From: JAPORK01 sp026710285
Lineage (GTDB): Bacteria; Pseudomonadota; Gammaproteobacteria; Pseudomonadales; Endozoicomonadaceae
Reading direction: 5' to 3'
Assembly: GCA_965201045.1 (NCBI GenBank)
Contig: OZ241746.1
Coordinates: forward strand, 1,860,001-1,924,000
Length of the DNA stretch: 64,000 bases
Position numbers and translations under genes: made by a program. The first letter of the stretch is position 1. Every line of letters begins with the position of its first letter. The notes beneath the pieces were generated by a model, which saw nothing but the letters and a program-made list of their open reading frames with translations, did no database searches and had not been told where the DNA came from. This document shows positions 36,911 through 45,598 of the stretch, in pieces.

Positions 36911-36938
36911 AAAAAACGCAGATAAAATCTGCATTTTT
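36911..36938 (-). terminator. Terminator after rpsA (possibly bidirectional)
   Basis: Stem GCAGAT (36918-36923) / ATCTGC (36927-36932) with a three-base loop. Read on the minus strand it is followed by GTTTTTT. A shorter T run also exists on the other side. It sits between rpsA and ihfB and could separate or attenuate their transcription. Confidence 0.65.
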
Positions 36939-36953
36939 CATTTGATAAGACAT

Positions 36954-38648
36954 TTATTTTTGATTTGAATCTTTCATTTGTTGACGTATCAGCTCTCCAA
37001 TTGTTGTAGGACCTGTTACCTCATCAGACTCGCTGCGACGCTGCTCTTTTTTCGCTTGCTGAGCTTTTGTTTTAACTTCATTTTTAGCTTTAACTGACAA
37101 GCTAATAACTCTGTTTTTGCGGTCAATACTAACGATTTTAGCCTCGATCTCATCATCTTTTTTCAACACATTGGTTGCATCTTCGACACGATCATGGCTA
37201 ATTTCAGATGCTTTTAGGATGCCTTCAACATTTTTATCCAGCTCCACTGTGGCAGCTTTTGCTGTAACTTCCAGTATTTTTCCTTTAACCACAGTCCCTT
37301 TGGCGTGTGTCTCGGCATATACTGAGAACGGATCATCGCTTAATTGCTTGATGCTCAGAGAAATGCGTTCACGCTCAGAATCAATGGATAATACAACGGC
37401 TTCAACTTCCTGACCTTTTTTGTATTTGCGAACCGCTTCTTCTCCTGGCTCACTCCAGCTGATATCAGAGAGATGAACTAAACCATCAATTGTCCCTGGA
37501 AGTCCAATAAAGATACCAAAATCAGTAATAGATTTGATGACACCTTTAATTTTATCACCCCGGTTATGTGTGTTAGAAAACTCTTCCCATGGATTAACTT
37601 TACACTGTTTGATGCCCAGAGAAATACGGCGACGTTCTTCATCAATATCCAATACCATTACTTCTACTTCTTCACCTTGTGAAATAACTTTGCTTGGGTG
37701 GATATTTTTATTTGTCCAGTCCATTTCTGAAACATGAACTAAACCTTCAACGCCTTCTTCAAGCTCAACAAAACAGCCATAATCAGCTAAATTAGTGATT
37801 ACACCAGTTACTTTGCTACCTTCAGGGAAACGATTTTTTATGGCAATCCATGGATCTTCACCAAGCTGTTTAAGCCCTAAGGATACGCGGTTACGTTCAC
37901 GGTCAAACTTAAGTACTTTGACATTAATTTCATCACCAACATTAACGATTTCACTTGGATGGCGAATACGCTTCCAGGCCATATCAGTAATGTGAAGTAA
38001 GCCATCTACACCACCTAAATCAACAAAAGCACCGTAGTCAGTCAGGTTTTTAACAATACCTGTGACTTCCATACCTTCATCCATATTCTCCAGTAGTGCA
38101 CTTCTTTCAGCGCTGCTTTCTGCTTCCAGAACCGCTTTGCGGGAAACAACGACGTTATTACGCTTTTGATCCAGCTTGATAACTTTAAAGTCCAGTTCCT
38201 GATCTTCTAAGTGAGAAGTATCTCTTAATGGACGAACATCAATAAGTGAGCCGGGTAAAAATGCGCGAATAGTACGGATATCGACAGTAAATCCACCTTT
38301 GACCTTTCCGCTGATAATACCCTGGACAATTTGATTGGTTTCAAATGCTTGCTCCAGCTCTCTCCAGGATTCAGCCCTTTTGGCTTTCTCGCGGGAAAGT
38401 TTGGTTTCACCAAACCCATCTTCTACTGCATCCAGAGCAACCTGAACGGAATCACCAGCTTTTACAGTGATTTCACCGTTCTCATCGCGGAACTGGTCTA
38501 TAGAAATAACACCCTCTGATTTTAGTCCGGTATCAACAACAACCCAGTCACTGGTGACATCAACGATAACACCTTCAACAATGGCACCGGGTCGCATTTC
38601 AACTTTCTTCAGACTTTCTTCAAAGAGTTCTGCAAAACTTTCTGTCAT
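36954..38648 (-). CDS. rpsA: 30S ribosomal protein S1
   Basis: 564 residues with six S1 RNA-binding repeats, as in gammaproteobacteria (557 in E. coli). The first two repeats (MTESFAELFEESLKK..., VKGGFTVDIRTIRAFLPGS) bind the ribosome. The later four have the typical KGVIKSITDFGIFIGL and GVITNLADYGCFVELEEG pattern. It brings mRNAs to the 30S subunit. AGGATTTAAAATG gives a reasonable ribosome site. The leader carries nested inverted repeats (38753-38830). Confidence 0.98.
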   Translation of the reverse strand: MTESFAELFEESLKKVEMRPGAIVEGVIVDVTSDWVVVDTGLKSEGVISIDQFRDENGEITVKAGDSVQVALDAVEDGFGETKLSREKAKRAESWRELEQAFETNQIVQGIISGKVKGGFTVDIRTIRAFLPGSLIDVRPLRDTSHLEDQELDFKVIKLDQKRNNVVVSRKAVLEAESSAERSALLENMDEGMEVTGIVKNLTDYGAFVDLGGVDGLLHITDMAWKRIRHPSEIVNVGDEINVKVLKFDRERNRVSLGLKQLGEDPWIAIKNRFPEGSKVTGVITNLADYGCFVELEEGVEGLVHVSEMDWTNKNIHPSKVISQGEEVEVMVLDIDEERRRISLGIKQCKVNPWEEFSNTHNRGDKIKGVIKSITDFGIFIGLPGTIDGLVHLSDISWSEPGEEAVRKYKKGQEVEAVVLSIDSERERISLSIKQLSDDPFSVYAETHAKGTVVKGKILEVTAKAATVELDKNVEGILKASEISHDRVEDATNVLKKDDEIEAKIVSIDRKNRVISLSVKAKNEVKTKAQQAKKEQRRSESDEVTGPTTIGELIRQQMKDSNQK

Positions 38649-38752
38649 TTTAAATCCTGTATTACGCCTGTCCCATATTGATCTTCTGAAAAGAAAACAG
38701 TGAAACAGGCCGAAAAATCAGGTGGTCAGCACACCTGCTGTTAGTTAATAAA

Positions 38753-38830
38753 TGTAAAAATGCTTTGAGATAACTGACTTCCAGGGATATTCTCATAACC
38801 GGATGAGAATATCTGCAAAGCATTTTTACA
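38753..38830 (-). promoter_or_regulatory. Nested stem-loop in the rpsA leader / after cmk
   Basis: Outer arms of 15 bases (38753-38767 and 38816-38830, TGTAAAAATGCTTTG and its complement) enclose a perfect inner hairpin with 11-base arms (38786-38796, 38803-38813) and loop AACCGG. It lies about 105 bases before the rpsA start and 55 after cmk. It could be an attenuator after cmk or part of the S1 autoregulatory leader known in E. coli. Confidence 0.55.
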
Positions 38831-38884
38831 ATAAAGCAAGGCATCTGTGCTTAAATATTATCAACAGATACCATACTATAAACG

Positions 38885-39568
38885 CTAAATAATACCTCTA
38901 TTTGCCAAAATATCAATGATATTATTAAAAACAGTTTCGATGTTTAGCGAAGTGCTGTCTATCAGGATGGCATCTTTGGCAGGATGCAGAGGTGAAATCT
39001 TGCGATTTATATCTTGCTTATCCCGTTTTTTTACATCAGCCAGTATATTTTCCAGCGTTACAACTTTTTCCTGTTTCTGTAGTTGGAGATAACGTCTGTG
39101 TGCACGTTCTTCTACACTGGCTGTAAGGAATATTTTAACATCTGCATCAGGAAAAACAACAGTCCCCATGTCTCTGCCATCTGCTATTAAACCTGGTAGT
39201 TTGGCAAAAGCTCTTTGTCTTGAAAGTAATTGCTCTCTGACAGCAGGGATTTTTGCAATTGCAGCTGCGGTTAAACCAATATTTTCCTTTCTTATCGCCT
39301 GATTAACCTTTTGCTTCTTTAAAAAAATATCCACTGTATATTGATCTGTACAAATGAACTCTGCATCAAGTGATGCTGCAATATTTATCAGAGCAGGAAT
39401 ATTATCTGGTGCAATGCCGTTTTGTGTAGCCATTAGAGCCGTTAAACGATAGAAACTACCACTATCCAGCAAATGCCATTTTAATTTTTGAGCCAGCAGA
39501 GTGCTAATGGTTCCTTTTCCTGCGCCGCCAGGTCCGTCAACAGTGATTACTGGTATCTTTTTTTCCAT
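38885..39568 (-). CDS. cmk: Cytidylate kinase
   Basis: Phosphorylates CMP and dCMP. 227 residues. P-loop ITVDGPGGAGKGTIS near residue 9, CMP-binding LLDSGSFYRLTALM near 35 (normally SGxxYR), and DGRDMGTVVFPDADVKIFLTAS near 155. Upstream of rpsA on the same strand, the conserved order. The aroA often found upstream in this neighbourhood is absent; the gene diverges from mgtE. Confidence 0.97.
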   Translation of the reverse strand: MEKKIPVITVDGPGGAGKGTISTLLAQKLKWHLLDSGSFYRLTALMATQNGIAPDNIPALINIAASLDAEFICTDQYTVDIFLKKQKVNQAIRKENIGLTAAAIAKIPAVREQLLSRQRAFAKLPGLIADGRDMGTVVFPDADVKIFLTASVEERAHRRYLQLQKQEKVVTLENILADVKKRDKQDINRKISPLHPAKDAILIDSTSLNIETVFNNIIDILANRGII

Positions 39569-39906
39569 AAATGGCTACTTTTATAACAATAGTTTAAATA
39601 TCTGTATGAGCTACCAATCTTAAAACATTTTATTTATAAAGGCTAAAAATAAATATTCTGTAACCCTCTGAATTAGTAATATTCTGTCTTCAGGTTAAAT
39701 GGGTATAATAGTAGTATACTTATCTAAATATTTAGCAAATTGTTGTTTATTTTAAATAAAAATATGCTATGGCTGATTATCACTCTGGCATGGAAGCATG
39801 TAATGATCAGTTCTGATAACTAAAGTCCGTACTTTGAATTTCATTGCGTAAATCATTTGCCACGTTTAAAAATCAGATGTAACTGTCACCGACACAGGAA
39901 TAAGAT
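39569..39906. promoter_or_regulatory. Divergent promoter region cmk / mgtE
   Basis: 338 AT-rich bases. I searched for an M-box-like Mg2+ riboswitch before mgtE and cannot recognise one. Repeated TATAAT-like strings are present but I do not choose among them. Confidence 0.35.
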
Positions 39907-41262
39907 ATGACTGAATCAACATTACAACCTTTGTCAAACGAGCAACTGTCTTTGCTGAATGAGCAGCTAAGCCATGGAATTTCTGATGAAGCACGTGAGA
40001 TGCTAAATACCTTGCCACCTGAAGATATTGCTTATTTACTGGAATCATGTCCTTTGAAACAGCGCAGTCTGCTATGGAAATTAATTGATGTTGACATTGA
40101 GGGTGACGTACTGACCGAGCTGGATGATGAAGTCCGAAACTTTTTTTTAGAATCAATGAATAGTGCTGAGCTGGCAAAAATTATCAGCGATCAGGATAGT
40201 GATGATCTGGCAGATATTTTACAACAATTACCAGATAAGATTGCACAACAGGTTCTCACCAGAATGAAAATAGAGGACCGTAAACGCGTGGAAAGCGTGC
40301 TGTCCTATCCCGAAGATACAGCAGGAGGTATGATGAACACAGATACAATTTGTGTTTATCAGGATATTAGTCTGGCGCTGGTATTAAAATATTTTAAACA
40401 GGGACACAAATTATCTGAACCGCTGGATCATATCTATGTATTGGATCAGGAAAATAAGCTTGTGGGTGTGCTCTCTTTTGTTCAGTTATTAATAAGAGAT
40501 ACTCACTGTAAAGTTAAAGATGTGATGGCGCAGGAGTATCAGTCTGTTCATGTTGAAGAAAAAAGTACAGATGTGGCAAACCTGTTTGAGCGGCGTAATT
40601 TAGTATCTGCACCGGTAGTTGACAGCACCGGACATCTGCTGGGCAGAATCACTATTGATGATGTTGTTGATGTTATCAGAGATGAAGCTGACCATTCTTT
40701 AATGAATTTAAGTGGCCTGGGTGAACACAGCGATACTTTTGCAGGGGTGCTTAATACTGCGAAGAACCGTGCACTATGGCTGTGCATTAATCTGATTGCT
40801 GCATTTGCATCAGCAGGTGTTATTGGTTTTTATCAGGATACTATTGCAAAAGTCGTTGCGCTGGCTGTTTTAATGCCTGTTGTAAGCAGTATGGGAGGCA
40901 GTGCAGGGAGTCAGGCAATGATACTGGTTATTCGTGCCTTATCGCAGGGACAGCTCAATCAGAGTAATATGCGATGGTTATTATTGAGAGAGCTAGGCGT
41001 AGGTCTGCTCAATGGTATTCTGTGGGGAACTGTTGTTAGTTTAATCGCATGGTTATGGTTTAATAACACCGTGATAACCGGAGTTATTGCGTTAGCCGTA
41101 TTGATTAATCTTACCAGCGCCGTAACCCTGGGAGCTATTCTTCCCGGAATTTTAAGAAAAATGAATATAGATCCTACTTTGGCTGGAACAGTTGTGCTCA
41201 CTACCTCCACAGATATTATAGGGTTGTGTAGTTTTCTGGGAATGGCAGCACTTTTTTTCTAA
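39907..41262 (+). CDS. mgtE: Magnesium transporter MgtE
   Basis: 451 residues. The N-terminal helical MgtE-N domain (about 20-130, LPPEDIAYLLESCPLKQRSLLWKL), a CBS pair (about 135-255, with the start ETAGGMM-like EDTAGGMMNTDT), the plug helix, then five membrane helices (about 285-451) containing AVLMPVVSSMGGSAGSQAM. The cytoplasmic domains gate the channel according to internal Mg2+. Single gene. Confidence 0.96.
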   Translation: MTESTLQPLSNEQLSLLNEQLSHGISDEAREMLNTLPPEDIAYLLESCPLKQRSLLWKLIDVDIEGDVLTELDDEVRNFFLESMNSAELAKIISDQDSDDLADILQQLPDKIAQQVLTRMKIEDRKRVESVLSYPEDTAGGMMNTDTICVYQDISLALVLKYFKQGHKLSEPLDHIYVLDQENKLVGVLSFVQLLIRDTHCKVKDVMAQEYQSVHVEEKSTDVANLFERRNLVSAPVVDSTGHLLGRITIDDVVDVIRDEADHSLMNLSGLGEHSDTFAGVLNTAKNRALWLCINLIAAFASAGVIGFYQDTIAKVVALAVLMPVVSSMGGSAGSQAMILVIRALSQGQLNQSNMRWLLLRELGVGLLNGILWGTVVSLIAWLWFNNTVITGVIALAVLINLTSAVTLGAILPGILRKMNIDPTLAGTVVLTTSTDIIGLCSFLGMAALFF

Positions 41263-41295
41263 TAACATGCGCTAATTTCTTTTTTGTATTAAGTT

Positions 41296-41998
41296 ATTTT
41301 TCAGTAACCTGGTATTGATACAGCAGAGTCGTTTGTTTATACAAAGGACCAGTAACGAAAGTTTAATATTCATGGTTGTTCTTAGGGAAGGCTGATTTTA
41401 ACATCTGAGCATGCATATTTTTTCAAACCTGTTATGTGGATAAATTTTATCAGAGCCTGTTCATAATTTTTTGCCAAAAAAATGAACATTTTGAATTATC
41501 TTTTATCCATATAAAAAGAAGAGTGCTTTTAAAATGTGCTATACAAACTCAAAAAAAGTAGTCAATTAATCATATAAATAAAAGAATAATGTTTAAAATG
41601 GATAGGGGTAATGTATTTATGAGATAAAACTTACGTCACTATACCATTAAATCCCATAATAAATATTATAAGACAGATCAGCTTTTTATACTGCTGGATT
41701 TGACAACAGTAATAAGCTTATTTATGATTGCTTAATGTCTGAATAAGAATCATGAATTTTTTGTTTTTTCACGAGTGTATACAAAAAATTATACAAGACT
41801 CATGACTAAAGCAGTTATAATATAAAATAACTGATTTTATTTAATGTTTTTCAGAATGACTCGAGATGTTAAATTATTTGGAAATGGGGGGGTTGATAAA
41901 TTTAAAAGACATTGATACTTTTTTATACATATTTGTTTGTTTAATAATTATTAAATAATTTTAATTTAAGACAATAATAATTGATAGACTCACAAAAG
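41296..41998. repeat. Long direct repeat, copy 1 (upstream of Cys-rich gene 1)
   Basis: About 700 bases that reappear at 42970-43690 in the same orientation with many substitutions (shared strings such as TTGTTTATACAAAGGA, GCATGCATATTTTTTCAAA, AATGAACATTTTGAATTATC). With the following gene it makes a duplicated unit about 1.68 kb apart. Inside is an operator-like palindrome GTATA/TATAC (41777-41794). Confidence 0.8.
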
Positions 41999-42041
41999 CA
42001 ACTTTAATATTTATAATAAAAATTAGTGAGAACAATATAAG

Positions 42042-42497
42042 ATGAAATATTTTAAACGAGTTTTATTTTCATTGTTTTTAATTTCAATAACCACCAGTAT
42101 CTTTGGATCAATCGACTCGCGTATAATTAATAATACGAATAAACCTTTCTTAGCATTCTGGGTAGCGAACCCATGTATATTTACGCATGACCATGTAACT
42201 CAGGTCTGCCATCATAAGGTAATTGGTGCTCATGGAGGAAGTGGTTTCTTTCAATTTAAAAGTGGACAGACTAATCTACAAATAAAAGTTATGGCAGACT
42301 GCAGAAGAAATTATAATGACAAAATTAATGCTTATAGTTTTTATTGCCCGTCAACAGGTGACTGGGCTTTAGATGGTTCTGGCAAACCTACATGTAAACT
42401 CATAGGTTCAGATAGAGATCATGTTAAGGATATAGTTATTAATGATTTTAACGCTTACAAAGATTCATCATCAAATTGTAAGCATCGTCACGGATGA
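42042..42497 (+). CDS. Small secreted six-Cys protein, family member 1
   Basis: 151 residues. Signal peptide MKYFKRVLFSLFLISITTSIFG. The mature part starts with the family mark IINNTNKP and has six Cys: NPCIFTHDH, QVCHHKV, ADCRRN, FYCPS, PTCKL and SNCKH, enough for three disulphides. HVKDIVINDF near the end is also conserved. No known domain. First of four paralogs over 3.5 kb, each with its own upstream region, so they are likely separate transcripts. Confidence 0.8.
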   Translation: MKYFKRVLFSLFLISITTSIFGSIDSRIINNTNKPFLAFWVANPCIFTHDHVTQVCHHKVIGAHGGSGFFQFKSGQTNLQIKVMADCRRNYNDKINAYSFYCPSTGDWALDGSGKPTCKLIGSDRDHVKDIVINDFNAYKDSSSNCKHRHG

Positions 42498-42658
42498 GTA
42501 TGAAGTTTTTCATGACTTCCATGCTTTTTTGTAACTCATTGTTTTAAAATAGTATTTGTTTTTAACTAGACATTATAAACCATTTAAAATGGATTTTAAA
42601 TATACTTTAAATGTCTTATATGTATGATTTTGAAGGAGTAGAATTCAGTTTTATTATT

Positions 42659-42846
42659 TTATAATTTTTCTGCTTCCTCTGTCATTTTAGATAGAAGGGA
42701 GTAGTTTTTTTCTGTCGTTTTTTTAAAAAACTGTTCAAAAATGCTGAACAATTTTCTGGCGTACTTTATCGCCATCACCGAAAGATTCAACTATTTGTAA
42801 CACTTTATACCGGCTATTTAGGTGTAGATTTAATTCGTAGAAACAT
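42659..42846 (-). pseudogene. Remnant of an IS1634-like transposase N-terminus
   Basis: Read on the minus strand from ATG 42846 the pieces are MFLRIKSTP, then after a one-base shift NSRYKVLQIVESFGDG and DKVRQKIVQHF, then after a second shift EQFFKKTTEKNYSLLSKM ending at TAA. The order and wording (PNS..V..VES..DGDKVRQKIV.H) are those of IS1634/IS1549-type transposase N-termini as I know them. Two frameshifts and loss of the rest make it dead. It lies between family members 1 and 2. Confidence 0.7.
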
Positions 42847-42969
42847 AATATATCCATTAAAGCATATTTCAAGTCAATATTACGATTAGGCACTACAGAT
42901 CAACTCTAAAGTTAGAGTGTTTATTTTATTGGTATTTTAAAAAAATTCTAAAAAATATCGAAGCAGATG

Positions 42970-43690
42970 ATTTTTCAGTAATCTGATACAAATATAACAA
43001 AGTCGCTTGTTTATACAAAGGATCAGTAATGAGAGTTTAGTATTAATGGTTGTTTTTAGGGAAGGTTGATTTTAACAGTTAAGCATGCATATTTTTTCAA
43101 ATCTTTTATCCGGATAAATTTTCTCAGAGTCTGTTTATAATATTTTGGCAAAAAATGAACATTTTGAATTATCTGTTATCTATGCATAAACAAGAGTTGC
43201 TTTTAAGGTGTGCGATAAAAGCCTAATACAAGCAACCATATAATCATACAAATAAAAAAAATGATGATTAAGGTAGGGCTTAAAGTGTTTATGAAATGAA
43301 ACTTAAGTCACTATACCATTAAATCTCATCATAAATACGTTCTAATTCATACTAGATTTATACTGCTGGGTTTGACAAAAGCAATAATCTCATTTTTTAT
43401 CAATTAATGTTTGAATAAGCATTATGACGTTTCTTATCTTTTCACAGGTGTATACAAAAATTATACACGACTCATTGCTAAGGTAGTTATAAAACAATTC
43501 ACTTTATTGATTTTACTTAATGTTTTTCAGAGTGAATCGTAAGTGACAAATTATTTAAAAATGGGTGCATTTAATAAACTTAAAAGATATTGAAGCTGTT
43601 TATACACATATTCGGTGGTTTAATAATTATTGAATAGTTTTGATTTAAGACAATAGTAATTGATAAGATCAAAAAAGTAATTCTGATCTT
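42970..43690. repeat. Long direct repeat, copy 2 (upstream of Cys-rich gene 2)
   Basis: Second copy of the 41296-41998 block. It retains an extended version of the palindrome, GTGTATA/TATACAC (43448-43468). Divergence is visible throughout, so the duplication is not very recent. Confidence 0.8.
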
Positions 43691-43720
43691 TATCATCAAA
43701 ATAATTTAGGAAAATATCAT

Positions 43721-44044
43721 ATGAAATTTTTTAAACTAATTTTATTTTCATTTTTTTTAATTTCAGTAACCAGCAGTATATTCGGAGCAACTATATCGCA
43801 TGTAATTAATAACACAGATAAACCTATCTCAGTATACTGGACAGCTACCCCATGTGTATTTGTGCATGATCATGTAACTGAGGTCTGCCATCATAAGGTA
43901 GTTGGTTCTCATGGAGGATCTGGCTTATATGTGTTTAGAAGTTTACAAAGTGATATACAGGTAAAAATTAGTGCAGACTGCGAAAGAAATGGTAATCACT
44001 ATGATAATATCTATAGCTTTTATTGCCCATCAACAGGTCGGTAA
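43721..44044 (+). CDS. Small secreted six-Cys family, member 2 (truncated)
   Basis: 107 residues: the same signal peptide (MKFFKLILFSFFLISVTSSIFG) and first four Cys as its paralogs, but the frame stops right after FYCPSTGR, so the PTCKL...HVK...SxCKH third is lost. The DNA after the stop does not resume homology, which indicates deletion or replacement and not a simple stop mutation. With only four of six Cys it may be non-functional. Confidence 0.7.
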   Translation: MKFFKLILFSFFLISVTSSIFGATISHVINNTDKPISVYWTATPCVFVHDHVTEVCHHKVVGSHGGSGLYVFRSLQSDIQVKISADCERNGNHYDNIYSFYCPSTGR

Positions 44045-44215
44045 CATTCTGAATACAATCAATCTTGTTTGAAAAGGCATTTTAAAAAAAATGCGTTTGT
44101 CTACGGCTAAGAAGTAGGAGTCTATGGTCATTTTCCCCTCACAGATAGCGTAATAATTAATAGACTAATAAAGACAATTCTAACTTTTCATAATAAACAA
44201 CAGGGTGAGTATGGT

Positions 44216-44680
44216 ATGAAGTTTTTTAATAAATTTGTATTTTTGTTATTGTTAATTTCAGGATCAGGTAGTATTTTTGGAGTAACGATATCGCATGTAA
44301 TCAATAACACGAGTAAGCCTGTTTTAGTCTACTGGACTGCTACAAGATGCATATTTGTACATAATCATATAACTCAAGTCTGTCACCATAAAGTAGTTGG
44401 TCCTCATGGAGGGTCAGGTTTATATGTGTTTAGAAGCTTACAAAGTAATCTGCAAATAAAAATTAGTGCGGATTGTGAAAAACAAACGGGAAAAGATGCT
44501 AATTATCTTTATGGTTTTTATTGTCCGTCAAATGACTGGTATTTAAGCAGTTATTATAAACCCACATGTAAACTAGAAGGGACAGGCAGGAGGCATGTTA
44601 AAAGGATAATCATTAATAATTTCAATAATTTTATAGGTGTATCATCAAGCTGCAAACATTACGATAATGATGATTTTTGA
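44216..44680 (+). CDS. Small secreted six-Cys protein, family member 3
   Basis: 154 residues, complete. Signal peptide MKFFNKFVFLLLLISGSGSIFG, then VINNTSKPVLVYWTATRC, QVCHHKVVGPHGGSG, ADCEKQ, FYCPS, PTCKL and SSCKH. It is closest to member 2 in its first half (GLYVFRSLQSNLQIKISADC). GGTGAG lies before ATG. It follows member 2 by 170 bases. Confidence 0.8.
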   Translation: MKFFNKFVFLLLLISGSGSIFGVTISHVINNTSKPVLVYWTATRCIFVHNHITQVCHHKVVGPHGGSGLYVFRSLQSNLQIKISADCEKQTGKDANYLYGFYCPSNDWYLSSYYKPTCKLEGTGRRHVKRIIINNFNNFIGVSSSCKHYDNDDF

Positions 44681-45085
44681 CTGTAAATAAAAAAAATCCT
44701 ATAATATAAAGTGTTTAATTCACTGGTGTGTTTTTAAAAACATTATCTCTTTTTTAAAAGAGTACAGATGAGCATACAGGAGGATATCAGCAAATATTTT
44801 AAAGCAATATTTTTTATCAGTTTAGCGCCAGTTAAACTTCTTGTTCTCACTATTTTTTTCTGTAGTTATCACATTACCATTGATTTATTAAGTGATAAAA
44901 TTATTTTAAGGACAGACGTAATTTTTTTAAATCATATCAACTTATAGATTAGAAAACAGCTAATCAACAAATATAAACGACTATAATGATTTATTCTGAC
45001 GATAGATATTAAAACCTTTACTAATTTGTGAGCTCACAAACTTAATTTTAATTTTTTACAGTAAAAACAAAGGTATATTTGTAAT

Positions 45086-45550
45086 ATGAAATCTTTTAAA
45101 AAAATTTTATTTTTATTATTTTTAACTTCAATAACAGAGAGTGTTTTTGGAAGCACAACATCACACGTAACCAACAATACCAACAAGGCTTTTTTAGTAT
45201 ACTGGACAGCTGCCGGATGTGCCGGCACACACAATGGAGTAACTGAAGTTTGCAAACATGAGATAGTCAGCCCTCACAAAACTGGTGAATATAAATTTAA
45301 AGGATCACAAAGTTATTTACAAATAAAAGTGAGTTCTCGCTGCGAATGGAACAGGAATATTTATTTCCCTCTTTTTATTGTATGCCCTTCAGGTCCCTGG
45401 TTTTTAAATGGTGGTCGTTCCGCAAAAACTACATGCAAATTATATGGTAAAGGTAGAGGGCATGTAAAAAATGTGACTGTTAGTGATTTTTCAGGCAGAG
45501 GAAAGCTTTCAAACAGTTGTACAAAAGTACCAATTGAACGCTGGAGATAA
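45086..45550 (+). CDS. Small secreted six-Cys protein, family member 4 (divergent)
   Basis: 154 residues with the family signal peptide (MKSFKKILFLLFLTSITESVFG), VTNNTNKAFLVYWTAAGC, all six Cys in register (EVCKHE, SRCEW, IVCPS, TTCKL, NSCTK) and GRGHVKNVTVSDF near the end. The loops differ most here (GTHNGV replaces FVHDHV). This is the oldest or fastest-changing copy. The 400-base gap before it (44681-45085) has no other gene. Confidence 0.78.
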   Translation: MKSFKKILFLLFLTSITESVFGSTTSHVTNNTNKAFLVYWTAAGCAGTHNGVTEVCKHEIVSPHKTGEYKFKGSQSYLQIKVSSRCEWNRNIYFPLFIVCPSGPWFLNGGRSAKTTCKLYGKGRGHVKNVTVSDFSGRGKLSNSCTKVPIERWR

Positions 45551-45598
45551 AATCTGATATTGCCTGTTTAAAAACAGACTGGTATTAATTATTTTTCA

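Noticed and set aside
39569..39906. Mg2+ riboswitch before mgtE
   Set aside because: No conserved M-box strings recognised; distance would allow one but I cannot support it.
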